A stretch of 10,621 bases of DNA from JAWLCG01 sp041687295 (GCA_041687295.1 JAWLCG010000165.1:1-10621); one strand, 5' to 3'; shown: positions 1-6,572, counted from the stretch's first letter. Program-made: numbers and translations. Notes: generated by a model not told the origin, from the sequence alone.

Positions 1-42
1 GGGCGGGGCGCCGCCCGCCCCACCCAACGCGGCGCCCCGCCC
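1..42. repeat. GC-rich perfect inverted repeat at the window edge
   Basis: Bases 1-14 (GGGCGGGGCGCCGC) are the exact reverse complement of bases 29-42, with a 14-base loop. The arm begins at the first base of the window, so it may continue to the left. A 13-base direct repeat (CCGCCCGCCCCAC) is also present at 11-23 and 37-49. It is followed at 48-56 by ACTCCATAT, resembling the end of the dispersed element at 152-188. No T-run follows on either strand, so a classical terminator is not supported. Most likely a dispersed palindromic element. Confidence 0.6.
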
Positions 43-151
43 GCCCCACTCCATATTGCGCCGCGACCCTCTGTCGTTCATCGACCGCTGGGACTGACGA
101 GCCAGCGCTCCAAGACGTGGCTACAGACACCGTAGCAACGGCACCCGCCGT

Positions 152-188
152 CGATCCAAAGCGGCGTCGTTGCCGCCGCACTCCATAC
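152..188 (-). repeat. Dispersed repeat, single arm (37 nt)
   Basis: On the minus strand this reads GTATGGAGTGCGGCGGC, then AACGACGCCGCTTTGGATCG. All 37 bases match plus-strand bases 10474-10510, and the copy at 10193-10229 differs by one base. The arm contains its own small hairpin (GCGGCG, 7-base loop, CGCCGC). Here only one arm of the larger two-arm element is present. It lies in the gene-free left end, downstream of the membrane-protein operon. Confidence 0.85.
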
Positions 189-264
189 TGCGCGTGAGCC
201 CTTGGACCGTTCTCGTGTTGGGCCTCGGGTGCGTTGGGCCGCGGAAGGGAACGCCCACCGAGAT

Positions 265-288
265 GCCCACGGAAGGCATTCCGTGGGC
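265..288. repeat. Hairpin element, copy 1
   Basis: A perfect 10-bp stem (GCCCACGGAA / TTCCGTGGGC) with loop GGCA. A second copy lies at 6377-6400 with the same loop and nine identical pairs; the loop-closing pair is A-T here and T-A there. Flanking bases are also related: GGGCAGA follows in both copies, and CGCAGGCGCA lies about 23-25 bases further right. This copy is about 50 bases beyond the stop codon of the minus-strand operon, so it could stabilise or end that transcript, although no T-run follows it in that direction. Confidence 0.8.
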
Positions 289-335
289 TTGGGCAGAGTG
301 TGCCTTGCGGACGCGCAGGCGCAGTCGGCGGGGGG

Positions 336-971
336 CTACTTCTTGGCCGGGGGGGGCTCGGTGCTCTTGGTGTACTGGCAGATCAGGCCCAGGGCGGCCA
401 GCACCAGGACGACGGCGGGCAGGAGGTAGGGGCGGGCCTGCAGCTCGGCCACGACGCTGGGGCGCAGGCCCTCCACGCGCATCGCCATCGCCAGCAGGCC
501 CGAGGCCACGAAGAACGCCCCCTGCAGGGCCATGATCACCATGACCATGCTCTTGAAGATGACGAACGCCAGCAGCCCCATCGTAATCAGGCCGATCAGC
601 GCGCCGATCCAGGCCATGTCGGCCAGCTGGGGCTGCTGGGCCTGGCGGGCGATGGTCTCCCAGACGATCAGCCCCAGCGCCGAGCCCAGCAGGGCGCCGA
701 TGACGCTGACGGCGAACTTCATCAGCGGCCAGACCACCGCCGCCAGCACTACGCCGCCGACCACGGCCAGCACCACGGCCAGGTCGGGCTGCTCGAGCCA
801 CATCCCCAGGCCGTAGCCGCCGTAGGCGCCCACCAGCAGCGCGTCGAAGACGACCAGGCCCTTGAAGACCCGCCAGCCCCAGATCAGCGAGGCCACCCCC
901 GCCGCCAGCAGCAGCAGGGCCGTCAGCGGCGGCACGTTCGTCAGATGGGTCAGGTAGCGGTCGATGTACAC
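336..971 (-). CDS. Polytopic membrane protein, TMEM198/DUF4203-like (211 aa)
   Basis: A 211-residue protein that is almost entirely hydrophobic. I count about seven membrane segments, near residues 17-32, 38-58, 64-82, 86-105, 119-138, 143-163 and 183-200, with a short polar tail ending PPPAKK. Seven segments with glycine-rich turns (GAYGGYGLG at 48-56) fit the TM7S3/TM198-like (DUF4203) fold, but this is from layout and not a profile hit. Start is GTG at 969-971. The best ribosome site (TGAGG on the minus strand) overlaps the TGA stop of the upstream gene, only 9 bases away, suggesting translational coupling. It shares a WG-R motif after the first membrane segment and a terminal QY motif with its upstream neighbour, so the two look like diverged paralogues. 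Biochemical function is unknown. It is the last gene of the rhomboid operon. Confidence 0.8.
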   Translation of the reverse strand: MYIDRYLTHLTNVPPLTALLLLAAGVASLIWGWRVFKGLVVFDALLVGAYGGYGLGMWLEQPDLAVVLAVVGGVVLAAVVWPLMKFAVSVIGALLGSALGLIVWETIARQAQQPQLADMAWIGALIGLITMGLLAFVIFKSMVMVIMALQGAFFVASGLLAMAMRVEGLRPSVVAELQARPYLLPAVVLVLAALGLICQYTKSTEPPPAKK

Positions 972-980
972 AGCTGTGCC

Positions 981-1763
981 TCAGGCCTTGGAGGGTTTGG
1001 GTTTCTGGGCCGAGTTGTCTTGGGGGGTGGCCTCGGCTTCCTCGCGGCGGATGCGGCGTATCTCGCCGCGGTACTGCCAGGCGATGCCCCCGCCGGCGAG
1101 CACCACACCCAGGGCCACCAACGCCAGCCGGGCGACCGGGCTGGGCGCCAGCCGACCGCCGAGGAGTCCCTCGGCCAGCCAGTAGCTCCCGCCGACCAGG
1201 GCCCAACTGCCCAGGGCGCTGCTCAGGACGATCCGCGTGAACACGGGCCGAACCAGGCCCAGCAGCAGGCTCAGCAGCACGATCAGCACCCCGCCCGCGC
1301 CGGCGACGCCGATGTGCGTCTGCCACGCCCAGCCGACCCAGCCGGCCAGGGCCACCCCGGCCCGCACGGCCCAGGTCAGCATATCCTCGGCCGGCTCGAC
1401 GGCCCATTCGGCGGCGCCCGTCTCCAGGCCCACCTTCAGCAGCACGGCCAGGCCCACCAGGCCCAGCGTCGCCGCCAGCAGACCGGCCCAGACCAGCCTC
1501 GCCAGCAGGGCGCCCAGCGCCAGGCCGATGACGCCCAGGACCAGCATGTACCCGAGGCGCCTATCCTCCGCGCTCGGCACGATGGTGATGGCGCTGGCCA
1601 GGGCCACGCCCAGACCCCCGCCCAGGATCGCGGCCAGGGCCCGCCAGAGCCGTCGGCCCCACAGCAGCAGCGCCAGGCCCGCCAGGGCCGTCGCCAGGCC
1701 CAGCAGCATCAGGGCGGCGCCGACGGGCAGGGGCGGCGGGGGGATCCGCAGCCACTCCAACAT
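981..1763 (-). CDS. Polytopic membrane protein, paralogue of the next gene (260 aa)
   Basis: A 260-residue integral membrane protein with about seven or eight hydrophobic segments (near 14-35, 38-60, 70-90, 92-112, 153-170, 178-197, 211-229) and a charged cytoplasm-type tail (residues 231-260, rich in R, E and K). Residues LLWGRRLWRAL (33-43) line up with LIWGWRVFKGL of the downstream protein, and the last membrane segment ends in AWQY against ICQY there. This suggests an old tandem duplication followed by divergence. It probably belongs to the same DUF4203-like group; no enzymatic motif is visible. ATG start at 1761-1763 is preceded by a strong AAGGAG (1770-1775) at 6-base spacing. Only 39 bases separate it from the rhomboid gene upstream and 9 from the gene downstream, so the three are very likely one transcript. 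Confidence 0.8.
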   Translation of the reverse strand: MLEWLRIPPPPLPVGAALMLLGLATALAGLALLLWGRRLWRALAAILGGGLGVALASAITIVPSAEDRRLGYMLVLGVIGLALGALLARLVWAGLLAATLGLVGLAVLLKVGLETGAAEWAVEPAEDMLTWAVRAGVALAGWVGWAWQTHIGVAGAGGVLIVLLSLLLGLVRPVFTRIVLSSALGSWALVGGSYWLAEGLLGGRLAPSPVARLALVALGVVLAGGGIAWQYRGEIRRIRREEAEATPQDNSAQKPKPSKA

Positions 1764-1802
1764 GCAGCACTCCTTGCCAGGACAGCCCGCAGGCCGGCGC
1801 CG

Positions 1803-2975
1803 TCAGCCTCCCAGCGCCGCCAGCTCCGACCGGGCCAGGGCGACCTTGCGCTGGTCGTGCAGGCCCTGCAGGGCGCGGGAGAGGTGCTCGCGGGCCTTGG
1901 CCGCCTGTCCCAGGTATCGACCATAGATGATTCCGAGCATCAGCTGGATGTCGCCGAGGTGCTCGTACTGGGGGTAGTGGCGCAACAGCCGCTCGTAGGC
2001 GTCGGCGGCCTGGGGGTAGCGCTGCTCGCTCATGAGCTGGTTGGCCACGTCGAGCTGCTGCTGGCGGGGCAGGACGACGTCCTCGGCCTGGCCGACGAGC
2101 TCGAGGTAGCGGTCGGCCGCCTGTGAGAAGTCGCCCAGGCCGTGCGTCCGCGCGATCTCCTGCCGCAGGCGAAGCACCTCGGCGCTGGGCGTGTCGGTCC
2201 GCGGGGTCGACTCGACGGTGCGGGCCTCGATCGGCCGGGCGTTGGGCGACCGCCGCAGGGCGCTGCTGTGGCCATAGGGGTTGTAGCCGCCCTGGACCAT
2301 CCGCCGGTAGCCCGCCCGCCGCCGGTGGGCCTTGAGCAGGCTCAGCAGGTCGTAGACGTCCCGCGGCAGCAGCGAGACGCCCAGCAGGCCCATCGCGATC
2401 GCGAAGCCATACAGGTAGCCCGTCAGGTGGGCCGCCACCGCCACCTGCCCGCCGGTGCCCGTCAGCGTCATCAGCAGGTCGTAGACGAAGTAGACGCCGA
2501 TCAGGTAGAGGCTCGGCACCTCCATCGGGATGATGATGATCATCCACCAGAGCACCGTCACCCGCACGCGGGGGAACAGCACCAGGTAGCAGCCGGTGAC
2601 GCCTGCGATGGCCCCGCTGGCGCCCAGGACGGGGGCCTGCCCGCCCATCACCATGTACCCCAGCCCCGCCAGCACGCCGCCGGTAAGGTAGAAGGCGGCG
2701 TAGCCCACGTGGCCGAAGCGGTCGTTGACGGCGTTGCCGAAGACCCACAGGAACAGCATGTTGCCGCCCAGGTGCATCAGCCCGGCGTGCAGGAACATCG
2801 AGGTGAAGTACTGCGACAGCGCCGGGCCGAAGGGGTCCAGCAGGTGCGGCGTGATCGCCCGGTTGCCCCCGCGGAAGCCCACCAGGAACACCGCCACGTT
2901 GATGAAGAGGATGGCGTAGTTGACCCAGGGCCGGCGGCTCAGGCGGTTCTCGGTGCGGATGGGTATGGGCAGCAT
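1803..2975 (-). CDS. Rhomboid-family intramembrane serine protease with C-terminal helical repeats
   Basis: A 390-residue protein. Residues about 18-205 form a rhomboid domain that cleaves membrane-spanning substrates within the bilayer. The catalytic serine is S120 in GASG (118-121), the partner histidine is H183 in AHLTGY, and the oxyanion-side motif HLGGN (68-72) is present, so it should be active. An unusually hydrophobic segment, WWMIIIIPMEV, lies at 143-153. After a positively charged, proline-containing linker (215-265), residues about 280-375 are helical with TPR-like alanine/tyrosine spacing (YPQAADAYERLLRHYPQ), probably a cytoplasmic protein-binding region. Rhomboids with such soluble tails are known in several bacterial phyla. 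ATG at 2973-2975 follows a weak GAGAG ribosome site. It heads an operon with two polytopic membrane proteins, which could be partners or substrates; that link is inferred only from adjacency. Confidence 0.94.
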   Translation of the reverse strand: MLPIPIRTENRLSRRPWVNYAILFINVAVFLVGFRGGNRAITPHLLDPFGPALSQYFTSMFLHAGLMHLGGNMLFLWVFGNAVNDRFGHVGYAAFYLTGGVLAGLGYMVMGGQAPVLGASGAIAGVTGCYLVLFPRVRVTVLWWMIIIIPMEVPSLYLIGVYFVYDLLMTLTGTGGQVAVAAHLTGYLYGFAIAMGLLGVSLLPRDVYDLLSLLKAHRRRAGYRRMVQGGYNPYGHSSALRRSPNARPIEARTVESTPRTDTPSAEVLRLRQEIARTHGLGDFSQAADRYLELVGQAEDVVLPRQQQLDVANQLMSEQRYPQAADAYERLLRHYPQYEHLGDIQLMLGIIYGRYLGQAAKAREHLSRALQGLHDQRKVALARSELAALGG

Positions 2976-3051
2976 GCGGTCTCTCGGTCAGGAGCGGCGG
3001 TGCCCGCCCGCGCTCCGTGCGCGCGAAGCGAGCCTCGGTGAGTCCCGCGTG

Positions 3052-3080
3052 ATTCTACAGCCCCGCCGCCACGCCCGCCA
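3052..3080 (-). promoter_or_regulatory. Possible promoter of the rhomboid operon
   Basis: On the minus strand TAGAAT (3052-3057) matches five of six bases of the sigma70 -10 box. A poor -35 (TGGCGG, 3075-3080) lies 17 bases upstream. It would give a leader of about 70 bases before the rhomboid ATG. The -10 box stands out in very GC-rich DNA, but the weak -35 keeps this tentative. Confidence 0.35.
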
Positions 3081-3111
3081 GCGCCAAGCGCAGACGGGTT
3101 GCCGCGGGAAG

Positions 3112-3192
3112 AAGGTGGGGCTCCGCTTCGCTGCGCCCCAGCCTACGAGGACGGCCTGCGCCGTAGGCTGGGGCGCAGCGAAGCCCCACCTT
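3112..3192. repeat. Large imperfect inverted repeat between lysA and the rhomboid gene
   Basis: The left arm 3112-3147 pairs with the right arm 3162-3192. All 31 bases of the right arm pair, and the left arm has 5 extra bases near position 3122. The loop is 14 bases (3148-3161). The arms contain GGTGGGGCT, GCTGCGCCCCAGCC and their complements. It lies 43 bases past the lysA stop and upstream of the rhomboid gene, both on the minus strand. As RNA it would be a very stable hairpin that could separate the two transcripts, but there is no T-run. A dispersed palindromic element used as a transcript end is the likeliest reading. Confidence 0.8.
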
Positions 3193-3234
3193 TGCCCGGG
3201 CCATGGTTGCCCGCCGATTCGGCAGGCGAATGGC

Positions 3235-4512
3235 CTACTGCTCGCCGACGAGCAGGTCCTCGTAGGTCTCGCGGCGGCGGACGATGCGGTAGCTCTCGCC
3301 CTCGACGAGCACCTCGGGCGGGCGAGGCCGGCTGTTGTACTGGCTGGCCATCGTGAAGCCGTACGCCCCGGCCGAGTAGACCGCCAGCAGATCGCCGCGC
3401 TGCACCGGCGGGAGCATCCGGGCCTTGCCCAGAAAGTCGCTGCTCTCGCAGACGCCGCCGACGATGTCGACCTGGACAGCCCCGGGCGGGCAGAAGTCCT
3501 TCGTCCGGCGGGGAGGCTGTTCGCCAGCGCCGAGGCGCACCGGGTAGATGAAGTGCCACCCCTCGTACAGGGCCGGGCGGATCAGGTCGGTCATGGCGGC
3601 GTCGGCGATGACGAACTGCTTGTCGCCGCCCTGCTTGACGTACTGCACCTCGGTAACCAGCACGCCGGCGTTGCAGCTGATCTGCCGGCCGGGCTCGAGG
3701 ATCACCTTCAGCCCGCGCTCGGCCAGCAGCGGGATGATCGCCTTGGCGTACGCGGTCGCCGGCGGGGCCTGGTCCTCGGCGTAGTTCGCGCCGAAGCCGC
3801 CCCCGATGTCCAGCGTGTCGATGGTGTAGCCCTGGCCGGCGAGGCGGTCGATCATCGCCAGGGCCTTGGTAATGGCGGCCACGTAGGGCTCGGTGGTGTT
3901 CACCGGCGAGCCGATGTGCAGGTGGATGGCCGAGAGGCGGGCGAACTCGTCGCGGCCATAGGAGGCGAAGAACCGCTCGGCCCGCTCGATATCCACGCCG
4001 AACTTGGTCTCCTTCTTGCCCGTCGTGGTGTAGGTGTGGGTCTTGGGGTCCACGTCGGGGTTGACCCGCAGGGCGCACTGGACGACCTGGCCGGCCTGGC
4101 GGGCCCGGCGGGCGATGTTCTCGAACTCCTGCTCGCTCTCGACGTTGAAGTAGCCGATGCCGGCCGCGATGGCCTGGTCGATCTCGCGGTCGGTCTTGGC
4201 CACGCCGGCGTAGACGACCTTGCCCATGTCGGCGCCCGCCCGGGCCGCCCGGAAGATCTCCCCGCCGCTGACGACGTCGAAGCCGGCCCCCTGCTCGGCC
4301 AGCAGACGCATCACCGAGAGGTTCGAGAGGCTCTTGATCGCGAAGCAGATCGTCGGGTTCAGCGGCGCGAAGGCCTCCGCCAGCGCCCGGTAGTGGTGCT
4401 TGAGCGTCGAGGCGCTATAGACGTACACCGGCGTGCCCACCTCGGCCGCCAGGGCCGAGAGGTCCACGTCCTCGCAGTACAGCGTTCCGCTGCGGTAGGC
4501 AAAATGATCCAT
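3235..4512 (-). CDS. lysA: Diaminopimelate decarboxylase
   Basis: A 425-residue PLP enzyme that decarboxylates meso-diaminopimelate to L-lysine, the last step of lysine synthesis, in the cytoplasm. Length is normal. The PLP-binding lysine is K60 in FAIKSLSN (family form is often AxKAN). Other signatures are FDVVSGGE (79-86), the HLHIGS stretch (197-202), phosphate-binding GGGFG (237-241), EPGR (273-276), CESSD (355-359, the cysteine and glutamate of the dimer active site) and the PLP-side tyrosine Y384 in AGAYGF. All key residues seen in the family are present. ATG at 4510-4512 follows GAGAGGAA at good spacing. It stands alone: the gap to the rhomboid gene holds a long inverted repeat and no lysine gene is adjacent. 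A distant TATAGT (minus strand, 4691-4696) might be a -10 box, but no matching -35 was found. Confidence 0.97.
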   Translation of the reverse strand: MDHFAYRSGTLYCEDVDLSALAAEVGTPVYVYSASTLKHHYRALAEAFAPLNPTICFAIKSLSNLSVMRLLAEQGAGFDVVSGGEIFRAARAGADMGKVVYAGVAKTDREIDQAIAAGIGYFNVESEQEFENIARRARQAGQVVQCALRVNPDVDPKTHTYTTTGKKETKFGVDIERAERFFASYGRDEFARLSAIHLHIGSPVNTTEPYVAAITKALAMIDRLAGQGYTIDTLDIGGGFGANYAEDQAPPATAYAKAIIPLLAERGLKVILEPGRQISCNAGVLVTEVQYVKQGGDKQFVIADAAMTDLIRPALYEGWHFIYPVRLGAGEQPPRRTKDFCPPGAVQVDIVGGVCESSDFLGKARMLPPVQRGDLLAVYSAGAYGFTMASQYNSRPRPPEVLVEGESYRIVRRRETYEDLLVGEQ

Positions 4513-4858
4513 GATTCCTCTCTATCTCCAGTCGTAGTCAAACCGAACGGGCCATTCTACCCGACCGGCACCGCCCCGCCAAGGGCCCAGCCGCCCCCCG
4601 TCGCCCCGCCGGCGGGCGTGCGCCCATTGGGGCTCTCAGCCCAATCCGTTGAAGAAAAGCAATGGAGGCCGGCCCCCATTTTGTGTCTCAACTATATGGG
4701 ATGAGAACCCGATTTCACGAATAGAAGATTCGTTGTGGCCCTGTCTGATCTTCCATTGGAGCCATCGGCCGTTATTCGTGCCATTCGGGTCCATCGCCTT
4801 TTCGACCCAGGCCGGGGCCGCCCGGGGTGTCCCTGCGCGATCGGCGGACCGCCCTTTT

Positions 4859-4886
4859 GGAGTGCGGCGAGCCATCGCCGCACTCC
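4859..4886. repeat. Perfect hairpin, short relative of the dispersed repeat
   Basis: GGAGTGCGGCGA (4859-4870) and TCGCCGCACTCC (4875-4886) are exact complements around a GCCA loop, and the T-A pair at 4858/4887 extends the stem to 13 bp. Bases 4876-4898 are identical over 23 bases to 10264-10286 within the large repeat, including the trailing CCATACGGCCCAGG. This copy therefore looks like the outer ends of the two-arm element with its centre removed. Confidence 0.85.
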
Positions 4887-4944
4887 ATACGGCCCAGGGG
4901 GGCTTGGCCGCCGGCGTGCGCGCCAGACTGGACGCTTTGTCTTT

Positions 4945-5000
4945 CTCTGTAACTCTGAACGCTCTGTGCTTCTTCTCTCTGTGCCCTCTGTGCCTCTGTG
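4945..5000. repeat. Array of CTCTGTG-type words
   Basis: CTCTG or CTCTGTG begins at 4945, 4953, 4962, 4977, 4986 and 4994, a spacing of 8, 9, 15, 9 and 8 bases. On the minus strand it reads as CACAGAG words, for example GGCACAGAGGGCACAGAG. I recall similar CACAGAG runs from intergenic DNA of other bacteria, but that is memory and was not searched. It lies at the edge of the low-GC pocket, about 65 bases beyond the stop codon of the transporter gene. Confidence 0.6.
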
Positions 5001-5063
5001 GCCAATCTTTCTTCTTCGCGGCCGGGGGCTCGCTTCGCTCGAAGAGAGGCTACAGAAGGGGCT

Positions 5064-6230
5064 TCAGCGGGGGAGCTTGCGCAGGGCCAGCAGGGCGCGG
5101 AGGCTCTGGAGGGCGCAGAGGGCGAACAGGGCGATGACGCCCAGGAGCATGCCGGTGGCTCGGCCGCCGACGAGGGGGCCGGCGAGGCCACCGGCCAGGG
5201 CGACGGCGGGGCCGGCGGCGAAGCCCAGGCCGATGAGCGACTCGTGTCGGCCGCCGGCGTCGACGGAGGCGTTCTTGACGATCATGGCGTAGTAGAGGGC
5301 GGCGTAGTAGACCAGCCCGGCCGAGAGGCCGAAGACCAGCTCGCCGGCGACGACCCAGCCGGTGGAGGCCCCGGTCTGCACGGCGAGGTAGCCCAGGGGC
5401 ATCAGGGCCAGGGCGGCCCAGAGCATGCCAGCCCGGCCATGCCAGCCGACCCAGATGCCCAGGGCGACGAAGGCGGTCAGGCGCATCGCGTCCAGCAGGC
5501 AGGCCAGGGCGGTGGCGGCCTCGACGCGGTGGCCCAGGCCCGCCAGGATGTCCGGCAGCAGAGCGCCCAGGACCCACATGAGGCTGTAGGCGGCCAACAG
5601 GCCCCACTGGCCGGCCCGCAGCAGCAGGCGGTAGCGGGCCAGGCGGTCGGCGGGGGGACGGTCGGGGTGGTCGGCGGCCAGGTGCACCGGGCGGGCGGGC
5701 AGCGGGCGGATCAGGGCCAGGGCGGCCAGGTTCAGTCCCGCCGGCAGCCAGAACAGCAGCGGCGGCCAGGCGGCGATCATGGGCCCGGCGGCGGCCACCG
5801 CCAGCGGCACCGCCGACGCCCAGGCGACGTTGAACCGCCCCACCGCCCGGGCGGTGTTCGTCACCGACTGGCCCGCGCCGATGTAGCTCTCGATGACGGG
5901 CCACTTGAGCCCGTACAGCACCCCCAGCACCCAGTTGCCCGCGACGATGCCCGCCGGCCAGCCCGTCGCCCAGCCCAGCAGGCCATGCACGAGCAGTTGC
6001 CCGCCGACGGCCAGCGCCAGGGCCCGCCGCTCGCCCAGCCGCCGGGCCAGGCCGTGGCTCGACAGCGACCCACCCACGTACGCCAGGCCGAAGCCCAACG
6101 CCATGCCCAGGTTCTGGGCGGGCGTGAAGCCCAGGCGCGTCTCGGTGAGGAAGTAGATCCCCCGCTCCACGCAGATCGTGGCGAAGCTCTCCACAAAGGC
6201 CATCGTCAGCAGCAGGCGGGTCAGACGCAT
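5064..6230 (-). CDS. MFS-type membrane transporter (388 aa)
   Basis: A 388-residue protein with a dozen or so hydrophobic segments in two halves, joined by a polar, arginine-rich stretch near residues 178-202, the usual major facilitator layout. A motif-A-like sequence, SHGLARRLGERRAL (58-71), lies between segments 2 and 3. A charged or polar residue pattern in segment 4 to 5 (WPVIESYIGAG, 110-120) may face the substrate path. The substrate cannot be told. The frame stays open to 6434, but the first 68 residues of that longer version are arginine/proline-rich and come from the repeat-bearing intergenic DNA. I therefore chose the ATG at 6228-6230, which starts directly into the first membrane segment and has GAGAG five bases upstream. 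It is transcribed away from the PEP-CTERM gene. No partner gene is adjacent. Confidence 0.87.
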   Translation of the reverse strand: MRLTRLLLTMAFVESFATICVERGIYFLTETRLGFTPAQNLGMALGFGLAYVGGSLSSHGLARRLGERRALALAVGGQLLVHGLLGWATGWPAGIVAGNWVLGVLYGLKWPVIESYIGAGQSVTNTARAVGRFNVAWASAVPLAVAAAGPMIAAWPPLLFWLPAGLNLAALALIRPLPARPVHLAADHPDRPPADRLARYRLLLRAGQWGLLAAYSLMWVLGALLPDILAGLGHRVEAATALACLLDAMRLTAFVALGIWVGWHGRAGMLWAALALMPLGYLAVQTGASTGWVVAGELVFGLSAGLVYYAALYYAMIVKNASVDAGGRHESLIGLGFAAGPAVALAGGLAGPLVGGRATGMLLGVIALFALCALQSLRALLALRKLPR

Positions 6231-6376
6231 GGGGGCTCTCGTATAGCGGGGGATGAAAGCGGCCCAGTCTACGGCCCGGCCCGGGGGCCCGCAAGGCGGG
6301 GCCCGATTCGGGCAAGCCCGTTTTGCTCGCGAACCTGCGGGGGCGTTGTGCCGCGTCAGGCACGGCCCGGCCCGAT

Positions 6377-6400
6377 GCCCACGGATGGCAATCCGTGGGC
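6377..6400. repeat. Hairpin element, copy 2
   Basis: A perfect 10-bp stem (GCCCACGGAT / ATCCGTGGGC) with loop GGCA, matching the element at 265-288 except that the loop-closing pair is T-A and not A-T. The GGGCAGA that follows is shared too. Here the element is upstream of both flanking genes, about 150 bases from the transporter start and 170 from the PEP-CTERM start, so it cannot be a terminator of either. Confidence 0.8.
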
Positions 6401-6462
6401 GTGGGCAGAACCTTGGCTCGGCCCGCAGGCGCAAAACGATCTGGCCGGGGGCGTTTTGGCTC

Positions 6463-6490
6463 TTGGCGCCTGCCGCGGGGCGATTACACT
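6463..6490 (+). promoter_or_regulatory. Possible promoter of the PEP-CTERM gene
   Basis: TTGGCG (6463-6468) and TACACT (6485-6490) are separated by 16 bases, each matching four of six sigma70 consensus bases. Transcription would start near 6497, giving a leader of about 75 bases that contains two short hairpins before the ribosome site. Tentative. Confidence 0.4.
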
Positions 6491-6560
6491 GAAAATCGGC
6501 ACTGCTCCGTGCCGGATGACCGTTTGCTCGCTCGGCCGCTTTCCCGCGACCGGGATCACG

Positions 6561-6566
6561 GGAGGA
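6561..6566 (+). promoter_or_regulatory. Ribosome-binding site fixing the PEP-CTERM start
   Basis: GGAGGA six bases before the ATG at 6573. The frame is open far to the left (to 4998), so this site and the signal peptide directly after the ATG decide the start. Confidence 0.85.
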
Positions 6567-6572
6567 TTGGGT

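Larger units (their letters stand above)
4513..5063. other. Gene-free region, less GC-rich than its surroundings
   Basis: About 550 bases with no convincing gene. Bases about 4640-4800 and 4930-5020 are visibly poorer in G+C than the rest of the window. Contents: an ACGAAT / ATTCGT hairpin at 4717-4733; ATTCGTG and ATTCGGG words at 4774-4789; a perfect hairpin at 4859-4886; and a CTCTGTG array at 4945-5000. Short open frames here run through these repeats, with no clear ribosome site and no recognisable product. The region separates the starts of lysA from the end of the transporter gene, so it must hold the lysA promoter. Confidence 0.6.
6231..6572. other. Divergent intergenic region between transporter and PEP-CTERM gene
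   Basis: About 340 bases between two genes read outward, so both promoters should lie here. It holds hairpin copy 2 (6377-6400), a candidate promoter for the right-hand gene (6463-6490), and two small hairpins in the presumed leader: CGGCAC/GTGCCG at 6497-6514 and TCCCG/CGGGA at 6542-6555. I found no convincing promoter for the transporter. The frames open through this stretch give arginine- and proline-rich peptides and are not believable genes. Confidence 0.6.

Noticed and set aside
265..288. Rho-independent terminator for the membrane operon
   Set aside because: No T-run follows on the minus strand, and the sister copy at 6377-6400 is upstream of genes. A repeat element is the better reading.
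234..2126. A 630-residue plus-strand open frame
   Set aside because: It is antisense to three well-supported membrane-operon genes. The product is H/Q/R-rich low-complexity sequence typical of GC-rich antisense frames.
4636..4875. A 79-residue minus-strand frame containing MDPNGTNNGRW
   Set aside because: It is built from the low-GC repeat words and the hairpin at 4859-4886, with no clear ribosome site or recognisable domain.
6231..6434. A 68-residue N-terminal extension of the transporter
   Set aside because: Arginine/proline-rich, derived from repeat-bearing DNA, and without transporter features. The ATG at 6230 starts directly into a membrane segment.
6497..6555. A riboswitch in the leader of the PEP-CTERM gene
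   Set aside because: The two short hairpins carry none of the conserved sequence blocks of the cyclic-di-GMP class I riboswitch that I compared by eye; only simple stem-loops are supported.
4998..6572. A long open frame continuing upstream of the PEP-CTERM gene
   Set aside because: It runs antisense through the transporter gene and intergenic repeats and gives a Q/G/A-rich peptide. The true start at 6573 has a strong ribosome site and signal peptide.
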